The translations under genes were made by a program, and so were the position numbers. Below, piece by piece: positions 16,412-24,716 of a stretch of DNA of 64,000 nt. Position 1 is the stretch's first letter, and every line of letters starts with the position of its first letter. The stretch covers positions 992,001-1,056,000 of the forward strand of contig NZ_CP090365.1 of assembly GCF_021432065.1 (NCBI RefSeq), given 5' to 3'. The notes under the pieces are model-generated. The model searched no databases and was not told the DNA's origin. It saw only the letters and a program-made list of their open reading frames with translations. The stretch comes from Photobacterium sp. TLY01. GTDB lineage: Bacteria; Pseudomonadota; Gammaproteobacteria; Enterobacterales; Vibrionaceae.

Positions 16412-16966
16412 ATGAGACATATGTACCCCACCAGATGGGTGAACTGGCTGAAAGTGACAGGCCTGATCGCTGTGCTGTTCATCAGCGGATGCTCTGCATC
16501 CGTTGATGATCACAAATACCATCGCCCTGAACTGGATGTGTTCAGTTACTTCACAGGTAATGTCACAGCCTGGGGCATGCTTCAGGACAGTTCAGGCAAG
16601 CAGACACGTCGTTTTTCCGTTGATATTATCGGAACCGTTCAGGGGAATACACTGACACTCAAAGAAGACTTTGTGTTCGATGATGGTGAAAAACAGCAAC
16701 GGATCTGGACCATTCAGCGCCAGCCTAACGGCACTTATACGGGAACGGCGGGCGATGTCATTGGCGAAGCCATCGGGAATGTGTCAGGCAATGCGTTGAA
16801 CTGGCAGTACACGTTGCGGGTTCCTGTCGGAGAGACCACTTATGACATCGCTTTTGATGACTGGATGTTCCTTCATGACGATACCCGTATGTTTAACATT
16901 GCCAGAATGAGCAAATGGGGCGTTCACGTTGGCACTGTGACGCTGTTCTTTGAAAAAGACGAATAG
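16412..16966 (+). CDS. DUF3833 lipoprotein, last gene of the photolyase operon
   Basis: 184 residues. A signal with lipobox LFISGC (Cys near residue 28) marks it as a lipoprotein. The mature domain is DUF3833: LDVFSYFTGNVTAWGMLQD, VDIIGTVQGNTLTLKEDFVF, YDIAFDDWMFLHDD. The predicted beta-rich shape resembles a lipid-binding barrel, but no function is known. RBS GGGAG upstream. The operon ends here against convergent ybjD. Confidence 0.82.
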   Translation: MRHMYPTRWVNWLKVTGLIAVLFISGCSASVDDHKYHRPELDVFSYFTGNVTAWGMLQDSSGKQTRRFSVDIIGTVQGNTLTLKEDFVFDDGEKQQRIWTIQRQPNGTYTGTAGDVIGEAIGNVSGNALNWQYTLRVPVGETTYDIAFDDWMFLHDDTRMFNIARMSKWGVHVGTVTLFFEKDE

Positions 16967-16991
16967 GTGACAATGTCACTGATTGTGTTGT

Positions 16992-17026
16992 GCTCTGGCT
17001 CAGGTAGTTGAAGCGCGAGCCAGAGC
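16992..17026. terminator. Perfect 10-bp hairpin spanning the ybjD stop codon
   Basis: GCTCTGGCTC (16992-17001) and GAGCCAGAGC (17017-17026) pair perfectly around a 15-base loop. The ybjD stop codon overlaps the left arm. It sits between convergent genes but has no T-run on either strand, so termination is only a possibility. Confidence 0.4.
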
Positions 17027-18655
17027 AACCATGCGTTTGAGCAGCCAGCGCAGCAAGGTTGGAATATGATCAATTTCCTCGCTGTCTGTAAATTCCACCA
17101 TGGCCAGGGCGACATCAGGTTTTGCATGATGCTTGAGCGCTTTTTGTATGATTTTCTTAGGGGGCGCCGGGTGGTCGTCTGATACCCTTGCCAGCTTACG
17201 AAACAGCGGCTCATAACCGTGGTTAAACAGGAAGTGTTCAATATCGAGATCCGGTAAGATAGTGAGTCTGTGTTTATCCGACTCACTACCAAGCATATGA
17301 CGCACCGTTTCTGCATATTTCTTCCCTGCAGAATCGCCATCTGTGACGACATGCCATTCTATTCCCATCAGTTTTGCGATTTTGATAATTGGCCTCAGAC
17401 CACTTTGCGCAAATTCAATCACTTGCACACCTTCCGAGGCAAAGTTATACCCACACCGATAAGCAAACTCATTTAACAGCCAGACTTCTGTTTCTCCTTC
17501 CACCAGCAGCCAGGCCCGGGCATAAAGTGCACCAGGACGATGCAAGCGCACATGAAAGCCGACTCTGCGCAGTTCATCCCGGCTCAGCGTGTGGCTGTCC
17601 AGGCTGTAGACCCGGGTTTTATCCGGTTCTCTGTTGAGCTTTTTGATACTGTTCAAAGGGACAACGGATGCCAGTTCAGGGCTGTTGGTGGTCAGTATTT
17701 TCTGCATAGGCATGTTGACGACAAAAGCCCAGGCCTGATGCAGAATGATAGGGTGCAGCCGGCCTTCCGGGTCTTCCAGGATCATGATAGGGCGCGATAT
17801 CCGCTTGAGTTCTACCGGCCCCCTGGCGCGGATGTAGGCGTTGATCAGTCCCATCAATACCAGTTTGTTTTGTTTGGTCATTTCCGGGCGAGACAGCATC
17901 TCCAGCGGATTCGGGGAGTAATGGATGCGCTCTGGAAAAAACCGTTGTTCGCTGCGGGGGGCTTTGTGGTGTGGTGTAAAAGCAAAGTAGTGATCGACCA
18001 GCGTCCGCAATGCCCGGATACTACTTTTGATTTCATCGCTGCTGACATGGCCGGGACGAGTCAGCAGGCGACGACAGGTGTTATCCAGCCGTCGCTCTAT
18101 CCGGGCATTGATGAGATTTCGTTGTTCCAGATCGAACTCTTCTTGCTGTGCTGTGTCAAGCCGCAACTGCCTCGCGTCACGGATCCGCACGATGGGGTGT
18201 AAGACCATCAGCTGCCTGGCTAGTTTATGACTGTCCGGACAGTCGATGATATTGCCACCGGAATCCAGAAAGTGTCGTTCAGTGATCACTTTATCGTCTT
18301 CACGTTCGCTGGTGATCTGATAGTAAAACTGTTTCCCGTCTTTCCCGTTCCTGACCCACACGGGTTTGAAAGAACGGTAACGTCGGGCTTTGTGCTCGCC
18401 CGGATAATCTTCAACCCAGTTCAGAACAATGTGAATCTGAGACACCTGGGTATGTCCCAGTGAATAGTCAACATGGAAATCAGAAAAATGAAAGTTATGG
18501 AATTTGGCGTCGGGTGAGAGCGCGATGCTGAGGGCATCCAGCAGGGAAGATTTCCCCCAGGTGTTTTCACCGATGAGTACCGTCAGTTCATTCAGTGTCA
18601 GAGACAAGCGTTTGATCCCTCTGAAACCTGCAATTTCAATTCTGCTTAAATGCAT
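17000..18655 (-). CDS. ybjD: YbjD-type OLD-family ATP-dependent nuclease
   Basis: 551 residues (E. coli YbjD 552). The Walker A region IGENTWGKSSLLDALS is near residue 29 and a Walker-B-like MILEDPEGRLHP near residue 293. The C-terminal TOPRIM nuclease part shows the catalytic Glu in LLVEGETEVWLL (near 385) and the DxD in VTDGDSAGKKY (near 437). OLD proteins couple ATP hydrolysis to metal-dependent DNA or RNA cleavage; YbjD's in vivo role is not established. No reverse-transcriptase or helicase partner, as in Gabija-type defence, is adjacent. The open frames on the plus strand here are shadows. Confidence 0.85.
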   Translation of the reverse strand: MHLSRIEIAGFRGIKRLSLTLNELTVLIGENTWGKSSLLDALSIALSPDAKFHNFHFSDFHVDYSLGHTQVSQIHIVLNWVEDYPGEHKARRYRSFKPVWVRNGKDGKQFYYQITSEREDDKVITERHFLDSGGNIIDCPDSHKLARQLMVLHPIVRIRDARQLRLDTAQQEEFDLEQRNLINARIERRLDNTCRRLLTRPGHVSSDEIKSSIRALRTLVDHYFAFTPHHKAPRSEQRFFPERIHYSPNPLEMLSRPEMTKQNKLVLMGLINAYIRARGPVELKRISRPIMILEDPEGRLHPIILHQAWAFVVNMPMQKILTTNSPELASVVPLNSIKKLNREPDKTRVYSLDSHTLSRDELRRVGFHVRLHRPGALYARAWLLVEGETEVWLLNEFAYRCGYNFASEGVQVIEFAQSGLRPIIKIAKLMGIEWHVVTDGDSAGKKYAETVRHMLGSESDKHRLTILPDLDIEHFLFNHGYEPLFRKLARVSDDHPAPPKKIIQKALKHHAKPDVALAMVEFTDSEEIDHIPTLLRWLLKRMVALARASTT

Positions 18656-18902
18656 TCTTCACCTGCCAACTGTGCTTTTCTTACTGTAAGCCTATAGCAT
18701 TACGAGATGGTGTGTTCATGTATATGCTCACAAAATTGGCAGAAGCTGTTGATTTCCATCATGATTGAAATTCTGTCCGGTTGGCTGCTTGTGATGAACG
18801 AATGGGCTTGTTATAGTCCGGAGCAAACAGAAACCTGAGCAATGGCTCAGGATTATCAAACACCTAGCGGAAATAGAACGCTCACATTTCAGGAGTTGGC
18901 TG

Positions 18903-19295
18903 ATGGCAAAAATTATTCATACCATGGTGCGGGTCCATGATCTGGATAAGTCCCTGGCTTTTTATAAACAGGCACTGGATTTAGACGTAGCACACCGCCT
19001 GGATTTTGATGACTTCAGCCTGGTCTATTTGCGGAATGACGAAAATGATATGGAACTGGAGCTGACCTGGAATCAAGGTGCTGAGCCCTATACGCACGGC
19101 AGCGGCTACGGCCATATTGCAGTGGCTGTGGATGACCTGGATGCAGAACATGAAAAGCTGCATGCGCTGGGTTATGAGCCACTGGCCATAAAAGAGTTTT
19201 CTCGGGAAGGCCAGTTACTGGCCCGCTTCTTTTTTGTGTTAGACCCGGATGGGTACAAAATTGAAGTCCTGCAGCGACACGGACACTATCAGTAA
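18903..19295 (+). CDS. Glyoxalase-I-like VOC-family metalloenzyme
   Basis: 130 residues, similar in size to E. coli GloA (135). All four metal ligands of the VOC glyoxalase pattern appear: His in IIHTMVRV, Glu in MELELTWN, His in GYGHIAVAV and Glu in GYKIEVLQ. The expected reaction is isomerisation of the methylglyoxal-glutathione hemithioacetal to S-lactoylglutathione. The region around SREGQLLARFFFVLD differs from classic GloA, so it could be a paralogue with another substrate. RBS AGGAG; own terminator. Confidence 0.78.
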   Translation: MAKIIHTMVRVHDLDKSLAFYKQALDLDVAHRLDFDDFSLVYLRNDENDMELELTWNQGAEPYTHGSGYGHIAVAVDDLDAEHEKLHALGYEPLAIKEFSREGQLLARFFFVLDPDGYKIEVLQRHGHYQ

Positions 19296-19318
19296 CATTC
19301 TGAACTTATCAGTGTACG

Positions 19319-19343
19319 AAAGGCAGCATGACCGCTGCCTTTT
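19319..19343 (+). terminator. Rho-independent terminator of the glyoxalase-like gene
   Basis: AAAGGCAGC (19319-19327), loop ATGACC, GCTGCCTTT (19334-19342), then T. Confidence 0.85.
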
Positions 19344-19490
19344 CTGATCTCTGGTCGCATGTTTATGGTGATATTTTTGTGACAGATGAGATATTCATCC
19401 CTCGATACCAGGCTTTCCTGTATGATGAGATACATAATGTGATAAGAATCATATCTGGTTGAAATATTTCACGGAGAACAGTTAGCCTTT

Positions 19491-21275
19491 ATGACCCGAC
19501 ACGCACAAGCCCGAATCACCATTGCCCATATCAACGATACGCACTCTCACTTTGAACCCTCTGCCATCAGACTGACATTGCCGGAAGATGTGTTAATGCA
19601 CAGCCTGTCTGTTGACGGCAAGGCCCATGAGACGACTGTGTATGCCAGTTGTGGCGGATTCGCTCGTGTTTCGACGGCGGTCAAAGAGGCCAGAAAGCAA
19701 GCGTATATCAATGGCCGCGAGTTTATGTTTGTGCATGCCGGTGACTGTTTTCAGGGCACCTTGTACTTTTCTCTGTTCAAAGGTCAGGCGAACGCCCGAT
19801 TGCTCAATGCCATTGGTGTAGAAGCAATGGCACTCGGTAATCATGAGCTGGATATGGGCAACGCGCTGGTGGCTGATTTTCTGGATCAGGTCGATTTTCC
19901 AATGCTGGCCGGGAACTGGGATTTAAGTCAGGAAGATCAAACCAAACGTAACCCGCTGCAACCCAAATCAAACCTGCTGGCTTATCAGCATGAAACTGGC
20001 TGTGCACGTTATTTGCTGAAAGATGTGCAAGGCGAGCCTGTGGCGCTCTTTGGGCTGACCATTGAAAACATGGATAAAATTGCGAATCCGGACCCGGATA
20101 CCTCGTTCCGGTCGGTGGTTGATGTCGCTGAAAAGACCATTGATGAGTTACACCGTCACGGCGTGAACAAAATTATACTGCTCAGTCATCTTGGCTATGA
20201 ACGAGATCTTGAGCTGGCTGAAAAAGTGGCTGGCCTGGGGCTGATCATTGGCGGGCATACCCATACCATGCAAGGGGACTTCACCAATGTTGGGTATGGG
20301 AAAAAAGACCAGTATGCCGTCAACGTGAACGGTACTTGTGTCGTGCAGGCAGGCTGTAACGCACTGGCTCTGGGGCAGGTTTCGATCGATTTTGCCGCTG
20401 ATGGCAGTGTTGAACAGGTGTCAGGCGGTAATCAATTGCTGCTTGGTCGTCAGTTTACTCTGGATGCGACACGCAATGAGCATTTGGATCCGGATTGCCA
20501 CGAAGTGGTAAAACACTATCTTCAGCAGCAGCCTAATATCAACATGTGCGCAAAAGATCCGGTGGTCGAGCATATTCTGAACCTGGATTATCGTCCGGCA
20601 GTGCGTGAGCGCCAGACCAATCAAGTGGCAGAGGTGACTGAATCTCTCCGGCATGTCCGAGTGCCAGACAGCCATGGTGCCAGTGCCATTGCCCCGCTGG
20701 TGGTGGAAAGTTTTGTCCATCATGGCAGACAGATGGGCTTTGAGGTCGATTTTGGCATTCACAATGCTGGTGGTGTCAGAACTTCGCTGAATCCAGGGCC
20801 AATCAGTTCGGCAGATATTGCCGGGCGTTTGTTGCCTTTTGCCATTGGGCTGATGGTTTATCAAGTCAGAGGCGCCAAAGTACGTGAGGCGCTGGAAGGT
20901 GCAATCGATAACGCTGTTGATAACGGCGTTGAAGGCACGGGAACCGGTAGCTTCCCTTATACGGCCCATTTGCGTTTTACCTATCGCTGCTGTTTGCCGA
21001 AAGGTCAGCGGATCGAAAAGCTCACATATTTTAAAGAGGGCAACTGGTTGCCTCTGGAAGATGATGCTGTGTATACCTCAGTCTCATCCGGTTATACGGC
21101 AACGGGCAAAGAAGGTTACCAGGCACTGCTGGACTGCGAAATGGCGCCTTTGTCACTCGATTGTACAATGGCTGAAGCGTTTGAAAATTATGCGCGTTAT
21201 CAGCAAAAGCTCTGTGCACCGAGAGAAGATCTGATCACTTATATTCCGTGTGAATGTGACCATGCCGATCACTAG
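19491..21275 (+). CDS. 5'-nucleotidase/UshA-family metallophosphatase lacking a signal peptide
   Basis: 594 residues. The N-terminal calcineurin-like domain shows the metal motifs AHINDTHSHF (residue 12), VHAGDCFQGTLY, ALGNHELDMG, LLSHLGYE and IIGGHTHTM. The C-terminal 5'-nucleotidase domain has HNAGGVRTSLNPGPIS near residue 423. It should hydrolyse nucleotides or related phosphoesters. Unlike periplasmic UshA, the protein starts MTRHAQARITIAHIND with no hydrophobic leader, so it is probably cytoplasmic. GGAGAACAG precedes the start with long spacing; no alternative upstream start with a leader exists. Own terminator. Confidence 0.85.
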   Translation: MTRHAQARITIAHINDTHSHFEPSAIRLTLPEDVLMHSLSVDGKAHETTVYASCGGFARVSTAVKEARKQAYINGREFMFVHAGDCFQGTLYFSLFKGQANARLLNAIGVEAMALGNHELDMGNALVADFLDQVDFPMLAGNWDLSQEDQTKRNPLQPKSNLLAYQHETGCARYLLKDVQGEPVALFGLTIENMDKIANPDPDTSFRSVVDVAEKTIDELHRHGVNKIILLSHLGYERDLELAEKVAGLGLIIGGHTHTMQGDFTNVGYGKKDQYAVNVNGTCVVQAGCNALALGQVSIDFAADGSVEQVSGGNQLLLGRQFTLDATRNEHLDPDCHEVVKHYLQQQPNINMCAKDPVVEHILNLDYRPAVRERQTNQVAEVTESLRHVRVPDSHGASAIAPLVVESFVHHGRQMGFEVDFGIHNAGGVRTSLNPGPISSADIAGRLLPFAIGLMVYQVRGAKVREALEGAIDNAVDNGVEGTGTGSFPYTAHLRFTYRCCLPKGQRIEKLTYFKEGNWLPLEDDAVYTSVSSGYTATGKEGYQALLDCEMAPLSLDCTMAEAFENYARYQQKLCAPREDLITYIPCECDHADH

Positions 21276-21320
21276 CATGGCGCAGCATAAAGTGCAGTAT
21301 TCTTTGTGATTATTGATATC

Positions 21321-21347
21321 AGGCCTGGCGATGTGTCAGGCCTTTTT
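21321..21347 (+). terminator. Rho-independent terminator of the nucleotidase gene
   Basis: AGGCCTG (21321-21327), 9-base loop, CAGGCCT (21337-21343), then T's to 21347. Confidence 0.85.
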
Positions 21348-21426
21348 ATTTGCCTGATTTCCAATTTAATGATGTTGCGTCCCCGGTCGATTGATAACCC
21401 ATAGGGTCATCAAGCTGGGGGGAGGT

Positions 21427-21519
21427 ATGAATCGGGATTGGTTGGATGCAATTTTAATCGGTGTGTGGATCGTGGCCTGGAGTGCCCTGACATACTGGGT
21501 ACCCGTAACTGGGATCTGA
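21427..21519 (+). CDS. Candidate 30-residue single-span membrane protein
   Basis: A 30-codon frame reading MNRDWLDAILIGVWIVAWSA at residues 1-20, then LTYWVPVTGI. It has a polar start and one hydrophobic, Trp-rich helix. A strong G-rich binding site (GGGGGGAGGT) ends directly before the ATG; the nearest GGAGG is only one base from ATG, so spacing is short unless upstream G's pair instead. It lies in the otherwise empty region between the nucleotidase terminator and convergent ribB. No family recognised. Confidence 0.5.
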   Translation: MNRDWLDAILIGVWIVAWSALTYWVPVTGI

Positions 21520-21591
21520 TTCAGCAAGAAAAAGAGGTATTCAGCAGAATACCTCCTGGTTGTGAGCCTTGCTTAAGGTTATCAGCAACGC

Positions 21592-22281
21592 TTAAGCGAA
21601 TGCTGCCTCGGAAATCATATTCCCTTCATCTGTCTGCTTTGACAAATGCGCTAATCGGTAAGCTGCAAGATCTTCTATGGTTAAAACTGGCATCCCGTGG
21701 CGTTCACCAAACGCAATCACTTCAGGTAAACGAGCCATGGTGCCATCTGGATTGGTCAGTTCACAAAGCACACCGAACGGCTTTCTGCCTGCTAAGCGCA
21801 TCAGATCCACGGTAGCTTCGGTATGCCCCCGGCGAGCCAGTACGCCCTGAGAGTTCGCTTTGAGCGGAAAAACATGGCCTGGTCTGTGTAAGTCTTCGGG
21901 TGTTGCATCATCAGCAATCGCAGCTTTGATTGTGGTGACACGATCAGCGGCAGAAACGCCGGTTGAGACGCCTTTGGCCGCTTCAATCGTTACCGTAAAA
22001 CCGGTCCGGTTTGCACTGGTATTGTTGTCGACCATCATAGGTAACTCGAGTTGATCAACGCGCTCCTCGGTTAAACACAGGCAGACAATGCCTGAGCACT
22101 CGCGAATCATCAGCGCCATTTGCTCTGTGGTGAGCGTATCGGCCGCAAAGATGATATCACCTTCGTTTTCACGATCTTCGTCATCAACAACCAATACACC
22201 ACGGCCTTCACGAATAGCGCGGATGCCAGCTTCAACGCGCTCGAAAGCGGTACCAAAAGGGGAAAGCAGAGACTGATTCAT
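21592..22281 (-). CDS. ribB: 3,4-dihydroxy-2-butanone-4-phosphate synthase
   Basis: 229 residues. Classic RibB motifs: [20 protein letters not shown] near residue 29 (acidic active-site loop), [28 protein letters not shown] and [11 protein letters not shown]. It converts ribulose 5-phosphate to formate and the four-carbon precursor of riboflavin's xylene ring. RBS GGAG upstream. Expression is almost certainly controlled by the FMN riboswitch and terminator in its 5' leader. It is a stand-alone ribB without fused GTP cyclohydrolase II. Confidence 0.95.
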   Translation of the reverse strand: MNQSLLSPFGTAFERVEAGIRAIREGRGVLVVDDEDRENEGDIIFAADTLTTEQMALMIRECSGIVCLCLTEERVDQLELPMMVDNNTSANRTGFTVTIEAAKGVSTGVSAADRVTTIKAAIADDATPEDLHRPGHVFPLKANSQGVLARRGHTEATVDLMRLAGRKPFGVLCELTNPDGTMARLPEVIAFGERHGMPVLTIEDLAAYRLAHLSKQTDEGNMISEAAFA

Positions 22282-22326
22282 GGTATTTACTCCATTATTA
22301 ACATTAACGTACCAGAATCAGGGCGT

Positions 22327-22362
22327 AAAAAAGCAGCGTTTCAGATGAACTGAAATAGCTTT
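22327..22362 (-). terminator. Expression-platform terminator of the ribB riboswitch
   Basis: Read on the minus strand: AAAGC, two bases, TTTCAG, loop TTCAT, CTGAAA, an asymmetric internal loop, GCTTT, then T's. The stem lies between the FMN aptamer and the ribB start, so FMN binding would favour termination. Confidence 0.75.
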
Positions 22363-22431
22363 ACAGACAGGTGTGAACAGGCAAACCAAAGGCTCGCTGA
22401 ACATCATGTAAAAGCAAGAAATGAATCCGCT

Positions 22432-22638
22432 GATTCTCTTCCATCCGGACTATAACCGTCGGCTCTGGACTCGCTGTATTCATTAGAGAACACAGTTTCA
22501 CCAGATCTGCTGACCTTTATCCACACAGAGTGTGATCATGATAAAGCGCTCGCGGGCTTCTGTCGGCACAGGCTTGACTTGAGTGGCCTGTGACGGTCAG
22601 TTACCGCCGGTGGGGAATTTCACCCCGCCCTGAGAATT
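22432..22638 (-). ncRNA. FMN riboswitch (RFN element) of ribB
   Basis: The minus strand carries the conserved FMN aptamer blocks in order: TTCTCAGGGCGGGGTGAAAT, CCCCACCGGCGGTAA, AGCCCGCGAGCGCTT, GGTCAGCAGATCTGGTG, CGACGGTTATAGTCCGGATG and closing GAAGAGAATC. AGAAT at one end pairs with ATTCT at the other as P1. It senses FMN and represses ribB. The region from 22282 to 22431 is the expression platform. Confidence 0.95.
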
Positions 22639-22645
22639 CCTGCTG

Positions 22646-22675
22646 ATAATAATGAAATCAATGAGCAAAGAGCAA
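22646..22675 (-). promoter_or_regulatory. Candidate promoter of ribB
   Basis: On the minus strand TTGCTC (22675-22670), an 18-base spacer and TATTAT (22651-22646) lie immediately upstream of the riboswitch. Plausible sigma-70 promoter. Confidence 0.45.
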
Positions 22676-22743
22676 GACAAGCATCACGTTAAAGAGTATT
22701 TATCTGTTCAAGCAGCACAACTGCTTATTTTTCGCTCATCATT

Positions 22744-23685
22744 TTAATTCACATGGGACGTTTGTGTTGGGTTCTTGCTGCTAAGTCGCTGGCTGAGCCA
22801 TTTTACGACTAAGGGCATGGCATAGATTGGAAGCTGAAGCGCACCCACAAGAATGAGGTAGTCCGGCCCTAATGATGCTCCGGCAACTGTATAGGTCAGC
22901 AAGACATTCCGATTGGCGGAAGTGATCCCCGCAAGAAGGCCATTCTGAACATTTTTCCGCATGAAGAGAACAAAGCCGGTCGCAAAGAAAAGCAGGCATA
23001 TTGCGATGCCGTAACCAAAGTAAAGTAGTCCTTGCTGCCATGACTGATCGACAAATGCACGAAAATCAGCCACCAGGCCCAGCGGAAATGCCGGAACCAG
23101 CAGAATTGTCACTTGCGCAATTTTACTGTGTGTACGCTGAAGCATGTGAGAAGGCACATAACGATGACACAGCGCGGATAGCAACATAGGACCAAAAATA
23201 AAAATAACCAGCCGCTGAGAATACGTGATCAGATCAAGACTGAAGCTGTCATGTCGGAAAAGAATCAGATTGATACAGAGAACAACGGGCATCAGCAGCG
23301 TGGTGGCAATTGTCATCGCCATGGCGGTCATGACATCCAGCCCAACTGAGCGTGCTATGGCCGGAGTGGCAAACAATGAACCGGTTGCCGCAACTGCTGA
23401 AATGGCCAGAATCAATGATGATGAAGCACCCAAAACAGAGGCAATGAAGGTTGAGAGCATTGACAGCAATGCAGCATGATAAAAGGCGTAGACCCAGATT
23501 TTCGGCTGAAATAAAAGGCTGATTAAAGCGTTTTGTTTTATCCCAATCAAAGTAAATAACATCAAAAAGAAAAGAATGTAAGGCAAATAAGGGAAAACTG
23601 CAGTGGAAATTGCTGGAAAACTAAATCCAACCAGAGCTGCAAGTAATAAAAGTATTGATGAGTGTCTCGCAAGCAGGGATAACAT
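22744..23685 (-). CDS. Bile-acid/sodium-symporter-superfamily transporter
   Basis: 313 residues with about nine to ten hydrophobic segments. The architecture and the motifs AVAATGSLFATPAIARSVGL (near residue 98) and GITSANRNVLLTYTVAG (near residue 258) fit the BASS/SBF-like superfamily with its crossed helices. The substrate is unknown; organic anions and vitamin precursors are typical. AGGA precedes the start. It is transcribed in the same direction as ribB, whose riboswitch begins about 105 bases beyond its stop, but it has no riboswitch of its own. Confidence 0.75.
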   Translation of the reverse strand: MLSLLARHSSILLLLAALVGFSFPAISTAVFPYLPYILFFLMLFTLIGIKQNALISLLFQPKIWVYAFYHAALLSMLSTFIASVLGASSSLILAISAVAATGSLFATPAIARSVGLDVMTAMAMTIATTLLMPVVLCINLILFRHDSFSLDLITYSQRLVIFIFGPMLLSALCHRYVPSHMLQRTHSKIAQVTILLVPAFPLGLVADFRAFVDQSWQQGLLYFGYGIAICLLFFATGFVLFMRKNVQNGLLAGITSANRNVLLTYTVAGASLGPDYLILVGALQLPIYAMPLVVKWLSQRLSSKNPTQTSHVN

Positions 23686-23958
23686 CTTACGTCCTGTGTG
23701 ATTGTTAATTAGTTGTGATTTATGGTGGTCATTGGATCGGGTAACACGTTATTTAAGCAGTCATTGATACCATTTCGTGACAGATTATTCATCTCTTCAG
23801 CGTATATATTTTTCACTGTCGATCAGATTGAAACCTTTACTTAACAGATTATTTTTTCTTATGGGTTGTAGCAGAAAATGTCATTTTCAGTTCAAAAATC
23901 AAGCGGTTACTATTTGGCCCGTAGAAAGACATCTAACCCAATCATTAATGAGGCAATC

Positions 23959-24153
23959 ATGGCACAGGCAATGCACTTCGACACCATTACTAACCAGGAC
24001 GTTATGGAGAAGAAAGCCTATTCGCTGAACATCAAAGGATTGATTGCACACGCACTGGATATTTTGTTACCGCGTCAGCAGGTATCTGCTAAGACATATC
24101 AGGTCTCTCATCTGCCAGTCCACCTGCAGAAAGATATTGGCTTGATCCGTTAA
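23959..24153 (+). CDS. Small DUF1127-like protein
   Basis: 64 residues. The C-terminus YQVSHLPVHLQKDIGLIR resembles the DUF1127 consensus around L..L...DIGL.R. GAGG lies before ATG 23959; the frame is open upstream but has no family match or binding site there. DUF1127 proteins are small, basic and often stress- or RNA-metabolism-related; the role here is unknown. It is followed by a strong terminator, which supports a real transcript. Confidence 0.7.
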   Translation: MAQAMHFDTITNQDVMEKKAYSLNIKGLIAHALDILLPRQQVSAKTYQVSHLPVHLQKDIGLIR

Positions 24154-24179
24154 GTCTGTTACCAGCAAGACAACCGAAG

Positions 24180-24207
24180 CGCCGGCCAGAATGCCGGCGT
24201 TTTTTTA
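24180..24207 (+). terminator. Rho-independent terminator after the DUF1127-like gene
   Basis: CGCCGGC (24180-24186), loop CAGAAT, GCCGGCG (24193-24199), then a T-run to 24206. Confidence 0.93.
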
Positions 24208-24364
24208 TGTTATTTTTTCTTATGTAAATCTGGTTTGAATGCAGGGTGAAAAACACTGAGTTAGAACATTTTCATCATAATTATCAGTTTTTAATCTGTT
24301 TGGGTTTATTTTACATAAGCATATGGCATGATAGTGTCATTAAATATCGGAAAGGAGTGCTTTC

Positions 24365-24646
24365 GTGGGTTTCTGGTCAAAGCTCTTTGGAAGAGAAACG
24401 GCAGATTCGAAAACGCTTGAAGTGACACCTGAGGAATATAAAGGGTATCTCATTTACCCTGAACCTATTGCCGAAGGTGGGCAGTTTCGGATTGCTGGCA
24501 GGATTTGCAAAGAATATGAAGGTGAGTTGAAAACACATACCTTTATTCGGTCTGATTTGCTGGCAAGTAAAGCAGATGCAACTGCATTTATGGTGAATAA
24601 AGCCAAGATGTTCATTGATCAGACTGGCGATGCCATGTTTCGGTAA
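24365..24646 (+). CDS. HlyU-family (PF10115-type) small protein
   Basis: 93 residues. MGFWSKLFGR, YKGYLIYPEPIAEGGQFRIAG, THTFIRSDLLASKADA and the AKMFIDQTGDAMF end are characteristic of the small family annotated as HlyU transcriptional activator. It is unrelated to the ArsR-type HlyU of V. cholerae, so a regulatory role should not be assumed. The GTG start at 24365 has a good AAAGGAG at 24350-24356. Single-gene unit. Confidence 0.8.
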   Translation: MGFWSKLFGRETADSKTLEVTPEEYKGYLIYPEPIAEGGQFRIAGRICKEYEGELKTHTFIRSDLLASKADATAFMVNKAKMFIDQTGDAMFR

Positions 24647-24716
24647 ATTGAGTGCTTTGTCTGTGGGAGTAAAGACACTGCGCTCGAATAAATGTTTAGA
24701 GGTCGGTACTTTTTAT

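Noticed and set aside
17540..18202. 220-codon open frame on the plus strand inside ybjD
   Set aside because: Antisense to strongly conserved ybjD codons; no binding site or family features.
17000..18655. OLD-family nuclease as part of a phage-defence system
   Set aside because: No helicase, reverse transcriptase or other known partner is adjacent, and length and sequence match the housekeeping YbjD type.
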